A stretch of DNA of 64,000 bases from Leptodontidium sp. MPI-SDFR-AT-0119 (GCA_020726505.1 JAHLEZ010000033.1:556078-620077); one strand, 5' to 3'; positions 25,519-36,945 are shown, numbered from the stretch's first letter. Notes: a model not told the origin generated them from the sequence alone. Numbers and translations are program-made.

Positions 25519-26461
25519 GTTGTTCTTACATAACTTCGCGCTCTATATTAGAGCTACTATCTTCGCTGGCAATCTGGCGATTTATCTAATTAGTAAGAGC
25601 CCTAGAACGTTCTTGTGGACTCTTAATAGTCTTAGAAGAAGTAGTTTTATTAAGTATCTTAAAATACTCGATAATAAATTTAATAATATAAAAGAATAAG
25701 AAAGGAATGAAGGGGCAAATGTAAAGGTATATGTTAGCGTTAGTAATATTAAAAAAGGGTTATTATTAGTAAGAAAGGAGGGTAGTATTTATAGTTATAA
25801 GTAGAAGACTCGCGATCACTAATCGCGTACACAGTCCACTAATTAACACTACTTACTAAGTAAGTGGAAACCTCTGTACTAACTCGACGTAACTTAGCTA
25901 ATTAAAGTATTAAGCGCTACTTCCTAACTTAGACACAATTACTAGTAAAGTCTAATTAACTAATTAATACCTTAATTACACTTATCTCACTATAGACCAG
26001 GTTATCTGTCTTACAGTAAGATCTCAGCCTTATAATCTATAAATCGTACTCTCTTTCCAAAAACTTTATCTTATATTTTTATATCTATAATTTAAGATAA
26101 ATATATAAATACTCTCGTATTTATAGTACGCCTTATTTATATACTCTTATTTAATATTTAAGATCTCAACGCGGTGACCCGTATTATTATTTACTTTTTA
26201 GGGGGTACGCGTTTATTAGTAAACAAGCTCCCGATTACGCGCTTAGTTATATATTATACTTTCTTTTATCACAACTCACTCAACGACTATATAATAGTCT
26301 TAATTAGTTTTTCCTAAAGCCTTATTTATTTGCCTAAAGTGCGTATAAGGCATCTCTTGATCTCCTTAGTACGCCTTTTAATACTAAGCTTAACGTCCTT
26401 ATAACTATAACTCGCTATGGGGGTGTGTCGCGCACTAGCGCAATTCTTTGGTCTAGTACAT
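25519..26461 (+). mobile_element. 3' end of an LTR element, truncated inside its LTR
   Basis: This AT-rich DNA ends in a purine tract (CTATGGGGGTG) followed at 26425 by the first 37 bp of an LTR (TGTCGCGCACTAGCGCA...). The same LTR start is at 43565, where the whole LTR is present. The match stops at about 26461, where WD40-like coding sequence begins on the opposite strand. Confidence 0.6.
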
Positions 26462-26467
26462 GACACA

Positions 26468-26533
26468 CCGCGTCGAGTCGCTCGAAAAGGCGACGGACGT
26501 AACTAAGTTGCTATGGCCCTTGAGTGTCTGCAG
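26468..26533 (-). pseudogene. WD40 repeat fragment
   Basis: The minus strand encodes about 22 residues (LQTLKGHSNLVTSVAFSSDS and two more) that read as the first strands of a WD40 blade. The GH at the start and the SVAFS core are typical of the large WD40 arrays of fungal NACHT-type (STAND) receptors. The fragment sits between a truncated LTR and a gag fragment and overlaps the gag frame's C-terminal end in another frame. It is too short to work alone. The family call rests on a short but characteristic match. Confidence 0.55.
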
Positions 26534-27068
26534 GCATGCGCCGCTGTTCGCTTGGTTCTGGGATTTCTGGATTCTGGGTGTCTCGGTTCTCGGGGTTGTA
26601 CCATGCGAGGCCGTACTGTCCTTCGGCTTCTGCTTCTCCGAATACATACTTCAACTTTTGTTCGAACTCGTCGAAGTCTGCGAAAATCTTGTTGGTCTCG
26701 TCTTCCCTCTGGCTGGGTCGATTTTCCAGATAGTCCTTCATGATAGGGGTAAACCATTGGGAGGCGGTTCCTTCCAGTAGTCCGTACGCTATTTCCACCT
26801 TGGTACTTTCGTGGTTGATTCCTGGGTGCTTGTAGTACGTTCGGAGTTTGGTAAGGAATCCTGTAAGATCTTTCTTTTGTCCCTCGAACGCCTTTGGCAG
26901 CTTAGGTTTGATGGTTACTCCGGTGGCTGGGATCGCGGCGACTTGAGCCTCTGTCTGGGCCAATGAGTTGCGTAGCTGCTGAACTTCCTGTTGGAGGCTC
27001 TGGATCATTTGTGCTGGATTGGTGGCTGGTCCAGAGGCCGTGCTAGATGGGGTATTCTTTGAAGACAT
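26511..27068 (-). pseudogene. Ty3/gypsy-type Gag fragment
   Basis: From the ATG at 27068 (MSSKNTPSSTAS) this open frame has an N-terminal coiled-coil-like stretch (MIQSLQQEVQQLRNSLAQTE). A capsid region typical of fungal gypsy Gag follows: PKLPKAFEGQKKDLTGFL, then GLLEGTASQWF, then FEQKLKYVFGEA. After that point the sequence no longer looks like Gag (Pro/Asn/Arg-rich tail) and ends at 26511. Full Gag should continue with more capsid and a zinc knuckle, so this is a C-terminal truncation. Unlike every other retroelement piece nearby it is not RIP-mutated. Confidence 0.75.
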
Positions 27069-27545
27069 CCTAATGCTCAATATGGCAATGTCTAGTTTCA
27101 AAGGAGAACTCAAAATGTAACGATACCTAACTTACGTCAGTAATTTATGGTGGGGTTTACCTTCGTAAGGTCCTCTTGGGTACACTGGGATATTGAGATG
27201 GGCGGATGTCTTGTCTGGGTAGGCTGGGTTGGTAATGTTATACGAACCAGTCTTAAGGTACTATCTTGTAAAGATATTTTAGATTGAGTTTGGAGAAGAA
27301 AGAGAGACTAGAACTAGATACAGGAATGAGTGTCCTTATATATTCCAATATTCCTCTGGATAGGGGTCCCAAGGTGGATCACTTGGATCGTCCCGATCCA
27401 AGGATCCCCACTGATCCTCTTGATCCATCTCGATGTCTTGATCCCAAATGCCTGAGGCATACATGTATTGTGGCGGTGTTTCATGTGTGAGGTTCCTAAG
27501 GCCGCCATGTGTGAACCTGCCTTGGCTTTCAGGGTACTAAGACCC
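27069..27545 (-). other. Leader-like DNA upstream of the gag fragment
   Basis: This segment has normal composition and no convincing frame. It is upstream of gag on the minus strand and would correspond to a retrotransposon leader. The composition changes sharply at about 27545, where RIP-type AT-rich DNA resumes. Confidence 0.4.
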
Positions 27546-27789
27546 ACTTTATTTTAAAAATATATTCTAAATAGATTTCCGAAAATCATAAAATCTCGGA
27601 TTTAATATTAAATACTTTAAATAATTAAAATAAATCGCATTTTATTATTTTTATAAATACTAAATGAAATATTTATTAGTATTAATTAGTCATTAGTGTA
27701 TATAACGTCATATTACAACTTAAGAGTTATAAAGCACTTTTATAATTGCTGAGCTAGCTACCGCGCTAGCAAATAAATACAAAATCCAA

Positions 27790-30782
27790 CTAATAAAATT
27801 AAGCTAAGTAATCTACCTCTACTAGATTTCCCTCTAGAGTTATATCAAACTCCTTTATCCACTTTTCAGATATAGTTCTATAGTTACTTTTTTTTTTAAC
27901 ACACCAAGCTGCTTGTTTAACGCTAAGCCCTTTTTAGTAAGTATTTATAAAGCGTAAAGCTTTATTAATGTATCGCCGTAAAGTGTCGAGAGGGCAAGAG
28001 TTAAGAGCTTTAAAAATAGCTTGCCGAGCCTATAAAAGAAATAAGTAAATAAATCCAAAAGGGTAAGTAAAAAGTAATATACTTACGTTATCAAAGGTTT
28101 CTTTCTATACTTGTCGATAGAGGTTTTTATAGTAGGCCCAATACATCTCAATCGGGTTTAGCTCACAGTGAAACTTTAATATAAAGAGACACTTATAGCC
28201 TCTAGCCGAGAGTAGCTCCTTTAAAGCTGATTTTTGTTCAAAGAAGTCTTTGTGGCTAGTAAGAATCCTTACTAAACAATAAGTAAGTGGCTTTCTTAGA
28301 GGCTAAGAAGGAATATTAGTACACCTCTTTGCCTCGCCGGTACACTTAACAATAGGACACTTTTTACTTATAAAATATTAGTAACTTTAATTTAATCTCT
28401 AAGAATTACTTACTAAGTAGTAAATAACCTCTCTCCGCGAGAATCTATTTAATACCTTTTAGTACTTCTTTGATAATAGTCTTCTTGACTCGCTTCTTAT
28501 TAAGGTGCCCCTTAACTAGCACCTTAATAACCTTCTTAACCTTATAATTGAGCTCTTGACGAGTGCTGACTAACCCTCTAGCTTACTTAGATTCGCTAAT
28601 ATTAGGGGGAAAGTAAGTATCCTATAAAATCAGCTAGTTAGTAAGTAGTTCCTAAATAAGAAGGTATAACTTAAACTTACCTTCTGAAGTAAAGGAGCTC
28701 CCCCTTCTCTGAGATTTATAATAAAAGTGTTTAAAGCTTTATTTCCCTTATTAACGTAAGTACTTAATTAGTTAAAAACAAAGACAGCTACCTTATTAGG
28801 GTACTTTTCTTCGAATATATTAATAGCTTCCGCTACTTACTCTAAGAGTTACTTTGTATCCTAATATTCGACTTTTTACAGCCCTCCCGGATATATGATT
28901 TTCCGAGCATCCTTCTGACTAATAGTAAGCCTCCCTTTAAGACTTATAAAGTTAGAAACGTGAATAAAGCCTCTTTTACTTTTAGAAGGCATTTTTTATT
29001 GTTTTTTATTAAGCTAAATTCGCTTAGAATACTCTTTGGCGTAAAAGTAACTCTCGTCGTAGTAGTAAATAACGTGCTCCTTCTTTCTTAAGGGTAAGTT
29101 AAGTGTGATAGGTTGTAATACTTTATCGGCGTTTTCTTTGTAGTTAATAAAGAGAGCTTATAACTTCTCTATTTGTGGGAGGAATTTCTTTTATTAATAT
29201 TCGATTACGTCCTTTCTCTCGTGGCCGTCGACGTATACTCCTTTTTTTTCTTTAGTAGCGTAGAATTCAAGTCGATTTAACTACTTATAAGTAGTTGTTT
29301 TACTAAGAGGTTTCTATTTTTTTAGTTTTTTACTGGGTTTATTACGTGTATTAGTAGTATTACTTAAAAGAGGCTTTTTATTCTTCTTAGCAGTAACGAG
29401 TAGTCGAGGCATGATTTGTATATTAAGGGCGTGGCGAAATCCCTTTGGCGTAACCGTAATAAGCTTTTGAGCTAATAACTAAATCCTATAAGCTCGAAAA
29501 ACGTCTTCGTTATCTAAATAAGACCGATTTTATTATTTGCCACCTCGAGTTTTAAGAGGTAAACACTTATAGGTTCGATAATAAAGAAATAAAGCTCTAA
29601 TTTTGCGGGTAAGTGTTTTTCCGCCTCTAATAGGGTCATTCGCTTCGCCGACGAGTAAAGAGGCTTCGATTCTACTTTTACGTGGACTCTTTTTTAAGAT
29701 ATTTTAGACGTAAGTCTAAATTAAGTAATAATCAAAGTGTAGGCGAGGTAAAAGCTTAATATATTTGTTATTAAGTTGTTTTTTGACGGAGTTAAGAACC
29801 TCTCTATAACTCAATAGCGTAGAAAGCTTAGGGGCACTCATATTAATAGCGTCTCTAATAAGCGAGTCTAATAAAAGCTTACTTCGTCCACTATTAATAA
29901 ACTTTATATCGTTGAAATCGTCGAATTCAATAGAGTTATCTTCAGCTCTTATTTCTTCTTTAATAAGCTCGTCGAAATCAGAATCTTCGTCGTCGTCACT
30001 AGAGTCGATATCTTCGAATATATCTTCTTCTTAAGGTAATACTAGTAGAGGTAAAGGTAAAAGCTTTAGCTTAAGAAAACTAGTAAGAGACTATTAAGTT
30101 GTTGATTTTTGAATCGAAGGCTTTTGAGGACGCTTTTATAAAGAGATTTGTCGATTTATCTTATCTTAAGTACGCCTAGCTCTTCTTCGAGTAAAACGAG
30201 CTTTCTCTTGAAGAGGTGCTAATTTACTCTTATAAAAGCCTTTAGTTTCTAATTAATAAGTTAGTTAATTATATATTAAAACAAGAAGTATTAAAACAAG
30301 AAGTACTTACTAAGAGTTAGTATATTAAATACCTTTTCAAAAGGTATACTTAAATTACCTTCTGAATCGATTATTAACTAATAAAAGGACTTAAAGGTTT
30401 TAATCTCTTTGTCTACTTCTCTCTTAATATCTAATTCGTTAATATCCTCCCTGTTTAGCCTATTTAGGCCTAGCTCTTTAAGATCTTGATTTAAAAACTC
30501 GTTGGCTTAAGTTATATTATCTTCTTCTTCACTCTCTTCGCTCTCTGATTCACTAATCACTTGAGTTCTCCTTTCCTCCTCAAACTCTAATTCGTCGACT
30601 TGACTACTATTAAAAGCAGTAAGTGTAGAGGTAATAATAAGCTTAGTAGGGCGTAAGGGTAGGGGAATTATAAAAGAAGATTCAGGTGTTTTTTGACGAA
30701 ATCGCTTCGCAATTAGTTAAATAGGCGACCTAGGGGTTAACTTAGTAAGGGTAACACTTCTATTACGCTTTAAAGGAGCCAT
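27790..30782 (-). pseudogene. Fungal DDE transposase (CELNPIE type), RIP-killed
   Basis: The minus strand reads as one long transposase with stops. The N-terminus is near 30782 (MAPLKRNRSVTLTKLTPRS), followed by an acidic segment. The DDE core is at about 29010-28750, including KIIYPGG and KVAVFVFN, where the second catalytic Asp of the usual VFDNSSAH now reads Asn. The C-terminal CELNPIEMYW motif with the third acidic residue is at about 28200-28120. This is the DDE superfamily endonuclease often seen in fungal DNA transposons. Terminal inverted repeats were not found, so the element ends are unknown. Confidence 0.7.
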
Positions 30783-30809
30783 AATAAGTGTTTTAAAGGT
30801 GTAGTAATT

Positions 30810-30850
30810 GTGGTAGTAGTAGTAGTAGTAATAATAATAAGAATAATAAG
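30810..30850. repeat. Trinucleotide microsatellite
   Basis: About 40 bp of (GTA)n passing into (ATA)n, just upstream of the dead transposase frame. Confidence 0.85.
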
Positions 30851-31942
30851 TTAGAATTGACGTTAGAATTAAAAATATTTCAACTCACTTAATTACTAAG
30901 CCGTAGAACTTCAATATTTATTAATTATTAAACCTCCACATTTTTAAAAACTGTCTAAACCATCTTACGCGTCTACTTACTAGCTTTCAAATGGACCCAC
31001 TTTTATCCAAATCGGGCCTAGTCATCAAAACTTATATCGTTGTCAAGGCCAGGGGGTTCAAAAATTTTCAAAAATATATGTTTTGTGATATATTTAAGTA
31101 TAACTTTTTAATTACATAGTAAAATAAAAAAAGCTAAGAAGCCAAATGGCTTTATATATATAAACGCAGAATCTCATAAGACAATATCTCCACTTTTTTA
31201 AGGTTTATAAATTTACCGTGTTTGAAGCGGTCTGACTATAGATGGCACCATTTAAAGATAAATGATCTGCAATTATGATCATCTAGATAATATTAATAAT
31301 ACTATTAATTTTAAGAGGATAATCTTATTTATATATACTAGATTATACGGTAAGGTTTTCATTTTGCATATAAAATAATGTTTATTTATTTCCACGATGG
31401 TTTCTGTAAATATCACACTAAGTGATAATAGGGTAAAGAGGAAGAAAACATTAATTAAAAAAGCCTATTAGTTAGGGAAGTGTTTTGGGTTTAAGGTAGC
31501 TTTATTTATTCCCTAGCGAAACAAAATTATTACGTACTAGTCAATAAACCACGAGTCTTGGTGGCCAGTAATGGCAGAAATAGTATATGTAATTCATAGA
31601 TCAAATTTGTAACTAATAAATAATATTTAGGAATTTACGTACCCGGTCCCGAAGAGGTTATTACCACGCTATCTTAAGAAGTAGATTTATTAGAGGTGCT
31701 TAAGGTGGAGCATGGTTGTCTTATAGAGGTGTCACAATAAAGCGGGGCAAAAATAAGGCGGGTCACCTACGGTTGCGGGGTAGAACGGATATAAGTCAGG
31801 GGATATACGCCGAAATCCAACGCACGTACACTTCTGCCGCATCACAAGATTCAACCCCAACACTTTGTTGCTCTATTGTACTTATTCAATTATATAAGTA
31901 AATCTTATACGGAGAAGTCTTTCCTGTTAAATGCCGTGTAAA
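30851..31942. other. Gene-free AT-rich DNA
   Basis: I see no conserved coding signal on either strand. A 61-codon frame at 31716-31901 leads towards the following minisatellite but resembles nothing I know. Confidence 0.4.
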
Positions 31943-32135
31943 AACCAAGTAGTATACATAAACCAAGTAGTGTGCAAAACCCAAGACGTGTGTAAACACC
32001 AAGTACTATGCAGAAACTAAGTGGTATGTGGAAACCAAGCACTGTGCAGAAACCAAGTGGTGTGTAGAAACCAAATAGTGTGTAAAAACCAAGCAGTATA
32101 TAAAAACCAAAAGGTATATAAAAACCAAAATGTGC
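31943..32135. repeat. 18-bp minisatellite, about 10.5 copies
   Basis: Tandem units of 18 bp follow the consensus ACCAAGYRGTRTGYARAA. Units at the right end are more AT-rich and more diverged. Because 18 is a multiple of three the array stays open: on the plus strand the frame 32021-32218 runs through the last six units as a hexapeptide repeat (V-C-R-N-Q-x) and then about 35 unique residues. There is no evidence of expression. Confidence 0.85.
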
Positions 32136-32289
32136 AAGGGTTACCTCGATTTTTGGATGATCTCTATCAGGATGAACCCTTAACGCCTAGCCTTTTAGAT
32201 AACCACTGGCTAAAGTAGTTTAGGTTTTAATGTAGATTTTTAGCTTACTTGAAGTTCTATTAGGCTAAATTCGGCTTCCTAACGCTTGC

Positions 32290-32635
32290 GTATTTATTTG
32301 GGAATGGAGCAAGATTCGGTTCCCTAACGCTAGTGCATCTATTATAATGGCGCTTAAGGAGCGCCGGCGTTGAAAAGGAAGCAGAAATTAGCTTGCTGAC
32401 GTTGGCGCATCCGTTTTGCTGGCGCTTAACGAACGCTAGTGTTTAGATTAGAGCAAGATTTGGCCACTCGATGCTGGCGTTAAAAGGGAGCAGAAAGTGG
32501 CTCCCTAACATTGGCGCATCCATTTCGCTGGCGCTTGACGCGAGTGCTAGGAATAGATCAAAATTCGGTACCCGACCCTGGCGCATCTGCTCGGTGGACG
32601 TTAGGAAGCGCTAGCGAAACGAATTCCTAGCCTCA
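32290..32635. repeat. Degenerate ~72-bp tandem repeat
   Basis: Four to five imperfect units each contain GCAAGATTYGG or GCAGAAA, then CCCTAACGCTGGCGCAT, then TGGCGCTTAACG. Spacing is about 70-75 bp, with one shortened unit of about 37 bp. GC content is higher than in the flanks. No coding frame crosses it. Confidence 0.7.
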
Positions 32636-32647
32636 GGCCGAAATATT

Positions 32648-33027
32648 TTTGGTGTCAATGATTTGGCCAAAAAGGTCAGTATCGGTATATACTCGTTTGT
32701 AAGGGGGTAGTATCAAAAAGGTGGCACGTAGCACGAAAACCCGTGGTTCGTATACTTTATTATGCCCTTTATTTTATACATCTTTTCTAAGAAGGAGCTC
32801 GAGGGAGAGCTCCCTTATATACTAGCTAGGAGGTCACGTGGTACACGTGACCCCGGCATTCAGGCTTGACTATACATCCCAACAGTCAGAACATTATTAG
32901 TTCTATACCTTAAGTCGAAACATTTCGGATGTTTGATGATCTAACCAAAAAGGTCAAAACATAAACGTAAATCCATTTCATTAAGGATATTTTTAGCGTT
33001 AATGATTAGACCTAAAAGGTTAAAACA
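32648..33027. repeat. ~50-bp imperfect repeat, three copies, one split by an LTR
   Basis: The motif (C)GAAAYATTT..GGTGT..ATGATTTGGCCAAAAAGGTCA occurs at about 32648-32679, 32915-32965 and 32987-33027. The first copy is interrupted by the solo LTR at 32680. Confidence 0.6.
32680..32884 (-). repeat. Solo LTR with GTCAG target duplication
   Basis: The reverse complement starts TGTTGGGATGTATAGTC and ends CCGATA (probably CCGACA before mutation). A perfect 5-bp duplication, GTCAG, flanks it at 32675-32679 and 32885-32889. It is 205 bp long and contains the GGAGCTC...GAGCTCC palindrome common near fungal LTR promoters. No internal element sequence adjoins it. Confidence 0.85.
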
Positions 33028-33069
33028 TCGACTTAGTTCTATTCTAGTAAGAGAAAAATCCTCAGAGAA

Positions 33070-33260
33070 ATTTCCTAAGCGATTTCTCCCAAAATTCTAA
33101 GGCTCCTACGAGGATTCTCCTACGATATCCACGGACTTAGGAGCATTCTCTTAGGATCTATGAGGTTCCAGGAGAATCCTCCTACGATATCTACGGTCCT
33201 AAGATTATTCTCTCAAGATCTATAGGGTCCTACGAGCTATAATATCCGAAGATACTTATC
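33070..33260. repeat. ~60-bp imperfect tandem repeat
   Basis: Two to three units carry the motif CCTACGATATCYACGG..CTAAG, then TTCTC, then GATCTAT. It is one of four adjacent, different tandem arrays between 31.9 and 33.3 kb. Confidence 0.6.
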
Positions 33261-33299
33261 TTAGGAGCAATATTATAAGAGCCATAGAAGATACATATT

Positions 33300-34960
33300 A
33301 TGGTTTTATAAGTTCGATAGTAAATGTGGCATATATTAACGAAGAGGTTACTTAGGGAGTAGGAATTTGGCCCCCGAGTAAGGCTTTCTACTAGTAGTAT
33401 TTTTAGAAGTTATAAGAAAAGGTTTACGAAGTCATATGTACGCTATAATTAAATAAGAGAATATAAATGCAAATATATTAATAAGGTCTTAGGCTCTTCT
33501 TTAATTGTTTATATTACCTAAATATTAACTAAAGCAAAATACGTAAAAGTAAAAGTAGTCGTTGTTATTTTTAAATATACGTTTCTTTACTTTAAGGTAG
33601 AGATACAAAGGTAAATATCAATTAAAAGCTAGCAAGGGTTTTATGATTTTTAGAATTACAAAACCCTTATTTAGTCTTGTGAAAGAATAAGAACTAAGTA
33701 GAATTGCATATTATAAGAATAATTAGTATTATAACAGTGACCTAGGACCGGTCAACCGCAAGAGCATAGCCACACGGACCACAAATCAATAACTGCTCCT
33801 CTACGTCGACATACAGATTAAGACGTGCAAGAAAAAGATCTGATACGGGCTCCATATCGAGTCAATGTATTAAAGAGGGCCGTGGATAAGGGGAAAATGA
33901 TTTTCTATTACATATCCAACGCGATTTCTAACACGTCCCTCACGCGTGCACGTGCCATAATCTCTGGGTTATGTCGTAACCGACGCCAAGACAGCGAACT
34001 GTCTTTAGTAGGATTCTTAAACAATTGCCCGGTTACTTGTAAAAAACTTAGCCACTTTTATAAAAGGGTTTCTAATTATAAAAAAAAACTAAAGTTAAGA
34101 TAAGAAAATACGATTAAGTTAAACCAGATTATTAGCTTTAAGACTAGCTATAGATTCCTGCTTAAGTTCTTTCTTTCGATAACTTATACGATTTATACGA
34201 AATTAATAAAAAATATAATTGCATTATTATATATTTACTCGCGAATAAGCCTCGTATTACGATCGAAGCAGAGAAAAGCTAAGGCGTTCGTGTGAAAAGT
34301 ATAACTTATTAAAAAAGTTAAATCTTAAAGTAATTTACCGGAGAATTCGTATTTTTTAATATTTATAATAACGGTTAGCTTATAAATTTAAGAGACCTGA
34401 TATCGCCGATAAGCCTGTCGCTTAGATTTACTTAAAAGAAAAAGGTAATTAAGTAAATGTTAGTTTAATAATCGTCACGTTCTACTCACATGCTCGCTTA
34501 TCGAGCATTTAAGGAGAGCTCTCGTACAGAGCTCTCCTTTCCTTGAAGACACATTTTGCCACACAGGATTTTACCCCTTAAATGTGTAGATTCTGAACCG
34601 GAATCAGTGGTACCACCCGAGTATAACGACAGTAAAAAAGGTTAATTACTTGTGTAGCTCTTCTGCCGAGTTCCGCGTTATAAAGATATCTGAGTAATAA
34701 AAGCAAATGTTTATTATAATTTAGGATATACTGTATAATAGCGAAGTAACGGCCTTTTATAAACGTCGTTTCTAACAGAGAAAAGAGTGTTTATGTAATA
34801 TATGTAATAGACGTTCGACCTTACGAGGCTGAGTGTGGATAGGGCCCAATAGGCCCACGGGTACCCGTGGCTGTAAAATTCTACGGGTCCGTGGCACTTC
34901 CCAAAAGGGTTAACACTCTTTCCTTTTTGGGCACACCTAACGCGTCGCGTCTTTAATAGA
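33300..34960. other. Gene-free stretch with a short unassigned ORF
   Basis: This is mostly AT-rich. An open frame at 33825-34103 (92 residues, Lys/Arg-rich, two CxxxxxC-like Cys pairs) lies in slightly more GC-rich DNA, but I recognise no domain and it has no upstream support. A perfect 12-bp hairpin at 34511-34539 lies in what may be an LTR fragment (about 34460-34600). Confidence 0.4.
34511..34539. other. Perfect 12-bp inverted repeat with 5-nt loop
   Basis: AAGGAGAGCTCT, loop CGTAC, then AGAGCTCTCCTT. Similar GAGAGCTC palindromes lie inside the LTR families of this window, so this is probably the core of a degraded LTR. Confidence 0.6.
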
Positions 34961-35481
34961 TTTGGAAACAAGGTGTCTCTTCAACTAAATTCTCCGTTTC
35001 CAAACAGAGCAGGTAAGTTCTGCTTCATGTTTGGCGCGATGAGCAAGGTAACCCAGTTGTGTATCCAAAACATTATTTAACGACCCCAACTTCCTCACTC
35101 AACCCATCTCCATGCCCTCTTCAACGCTCCTCTTGGGATTCATATCAAGCGCAGATTTCCGTAAACATATGGTCAAGGAGGGTGGAAAGGAAGAAGCGGG
35201 ATCACGTTCTTGCAATCACATAGGATAACATAAGCTATTAGAATGATGGGGCAAATATGCTCTCCTATAAGTATTTCTAAGCCTATAGCAACATTAAACG
35301 ATCCATCCGCTACAACCTGGAAGATCTCCTCGTGATACAAGGGATTGCGACTGCAGCTTTGACGCTACCCGTGTTTGATTCCCAGGCCGTGAAACCCGCC
35401 CAGGAACCAGCCCATAATGGATCTCGCATGGATTGCGTTTCCTTCTCGTGGTCTCTTCTCGTTAACGTGGGCACACTTGCA

Positions 35482-36678
35482 CTATGTCTTTACTGTACTG
35501 GCCGGTTCATAAGTTTGAATTTCACTAGTACTGGAGACAAATACGATGAGAACAGCAGCGTATCTAATGTAAGTCACACAGCCAGGTATTAGCGACGATG
35601 GTTTTGTCTTAGGCTCAAGATAGAACAGCAATACTCACGTTGCTCCTGCGAGGACCAGCTCTATTGTCCTCGATTTCGTCAACCAAGAGAGTATGAGGAG
35701 GTAAGAAACTGTAGATATTGTGATAACGATTATCCGAATCGAGATAGTGCTAATGCTTTTGCAAATGACGATAGGCATCAGCAGGAGAAGGGTTATCAAG
35801 AATAGTAGTAGTGCTCTAGCGGCTCGTTTGGTCAGAGGGCCGGAATAGATATATACATTAGCATCGATCGAGATATCATGAAAACGGCTCTACTAATTTC
35901 GTTAGCCTGCGGTGACGGTCGTCGACTCTCCCTCACCTTTCGGAAACCGCGATAGAATCGGATGAGCTTGTCTTCTACCCAAGCTTCGAGCTGTATTATA
36001 GCGTTGTCGCCCGCTGGAGCCAAGGAAACTAGTTCTCGATGGTGTGTGAGATACGCTGCTTCCTCTCTGGCTAGACAGCCGGTTCCGTCTAGCCAGTTCT
36101 GCAGGCTCTCTACATCTCTTCGCCGAGCAGGGCCGAAATTCAGCATCTGGTGCGTTCTCTCGGCGAAGCTGTCTATCTTTCGTTAGTGTCGAAGCATGAT
36201 TGTCCAGTGTCTGCATTTACCGTAGTCAGCAAGACAAGATTCAATCTCTGATAGAAGAGATATCCGATCCGTATTCTTATCACACCTGCTCTTTCCAAGG
36301 AAGAGAAGAGATTCTTCCTGTTGGTCGACCTGATTAAGCCTTTCCTCGAGCATAGATAACTTGTCCTGTTTCAGCAGAAGGAGTCGAGCTCGAAGCATGT
36401 TGAAACGCCGACAGAAAAAGTACGGTTCGTATGCCGAAAGAAGTGCCGTGAAACGGGGGTATCCTGGTTTGTAATCCTCAACTGGACATTGTTAGTGTAC
36501 GGCTCGTCACGCTTGAGGGGAAGAATAGGCACTCTTTTTGGTCTGCCTTTGGGTTGTGGCGGTGGATTCCGAAGGTCTCCATAACGGAAGGCAAGAACTG
36601 AGAGGCATCATCTTGCAATAGCTCTTTTAAGACAGACCTGAGGTTAGAGGATGTAGAGCTTTTTCGAATTGCGTCCAC
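35482..36678 (-). CDS. DUF6594-family membrane protein, multi-exon
   Basis: The function is unknown; the family is a fungal group with a soluble helical N-terminus and membrane helices at the C-terminus. Reading on the minus strand, exon DNA upstream of 36221 gives an N-terminal disordered stretch (MDAIRKSSTSSNLRSV) and then YKPGYPRFTALLSAYEP, the family hallmark, and RRFNMLRARLLLLKQDKLS. Introns at 36173-36220, 35890-35936 and 35564-35638 all have GT...AG ends; the first two also have CTAAC branch sites. Joining them gives one continuous frame through LADYDSFAERTHQML, LQNWLDGTGCLAREEAAYL, LEAWVEDKLIRFYRGF, IYSGPLTKRAARALLLFL and a TAG at 35482. Three hydrophobic helices lie in the last 110 residues. 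The junction near 36490 between the first coding block and EDYKPGYP is unresolved: no standard donor fits, while a GC donor would. The gene appears intact otherwise. Confidence 0.82.
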
Positions 36679-36945
36679 CTAGGATAACGGCTATTTTAGA
36701 CGCGGTAGGGACGTCGGCCGGGAAGGAAAACCATTTTTAATATAACAATTAAGATGTGTCAAGTTGATTGCACCGCCACAAGACCAGATGTAGGTTGCAC
36801 ATGCACGTCAAATCAACCAATGAAAGTTCAAGTATGGACGGGACATTCTTGGAAGCGTTAAGATGGAGGTTCTCTCTTTTTATGGTACCATTTTCCAGGC
36901 AACTGGCAGTAGGTCTACTCAGGCGGCGGATACAAAACGAAATCT

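Noticed and set aside
31943..32135. CRISPR-like array
   Set aside because: The 18-bp units are directly adjacent without spacers and the context is eukaryotic. It is a minisatellite.
33825..34103. A 92-residue Lys-rich ORF
   Set aside because: It is open and has an ATG, but has no recognisable motif, intron or neighbour support. Mentioned only within the gene-free stretch.
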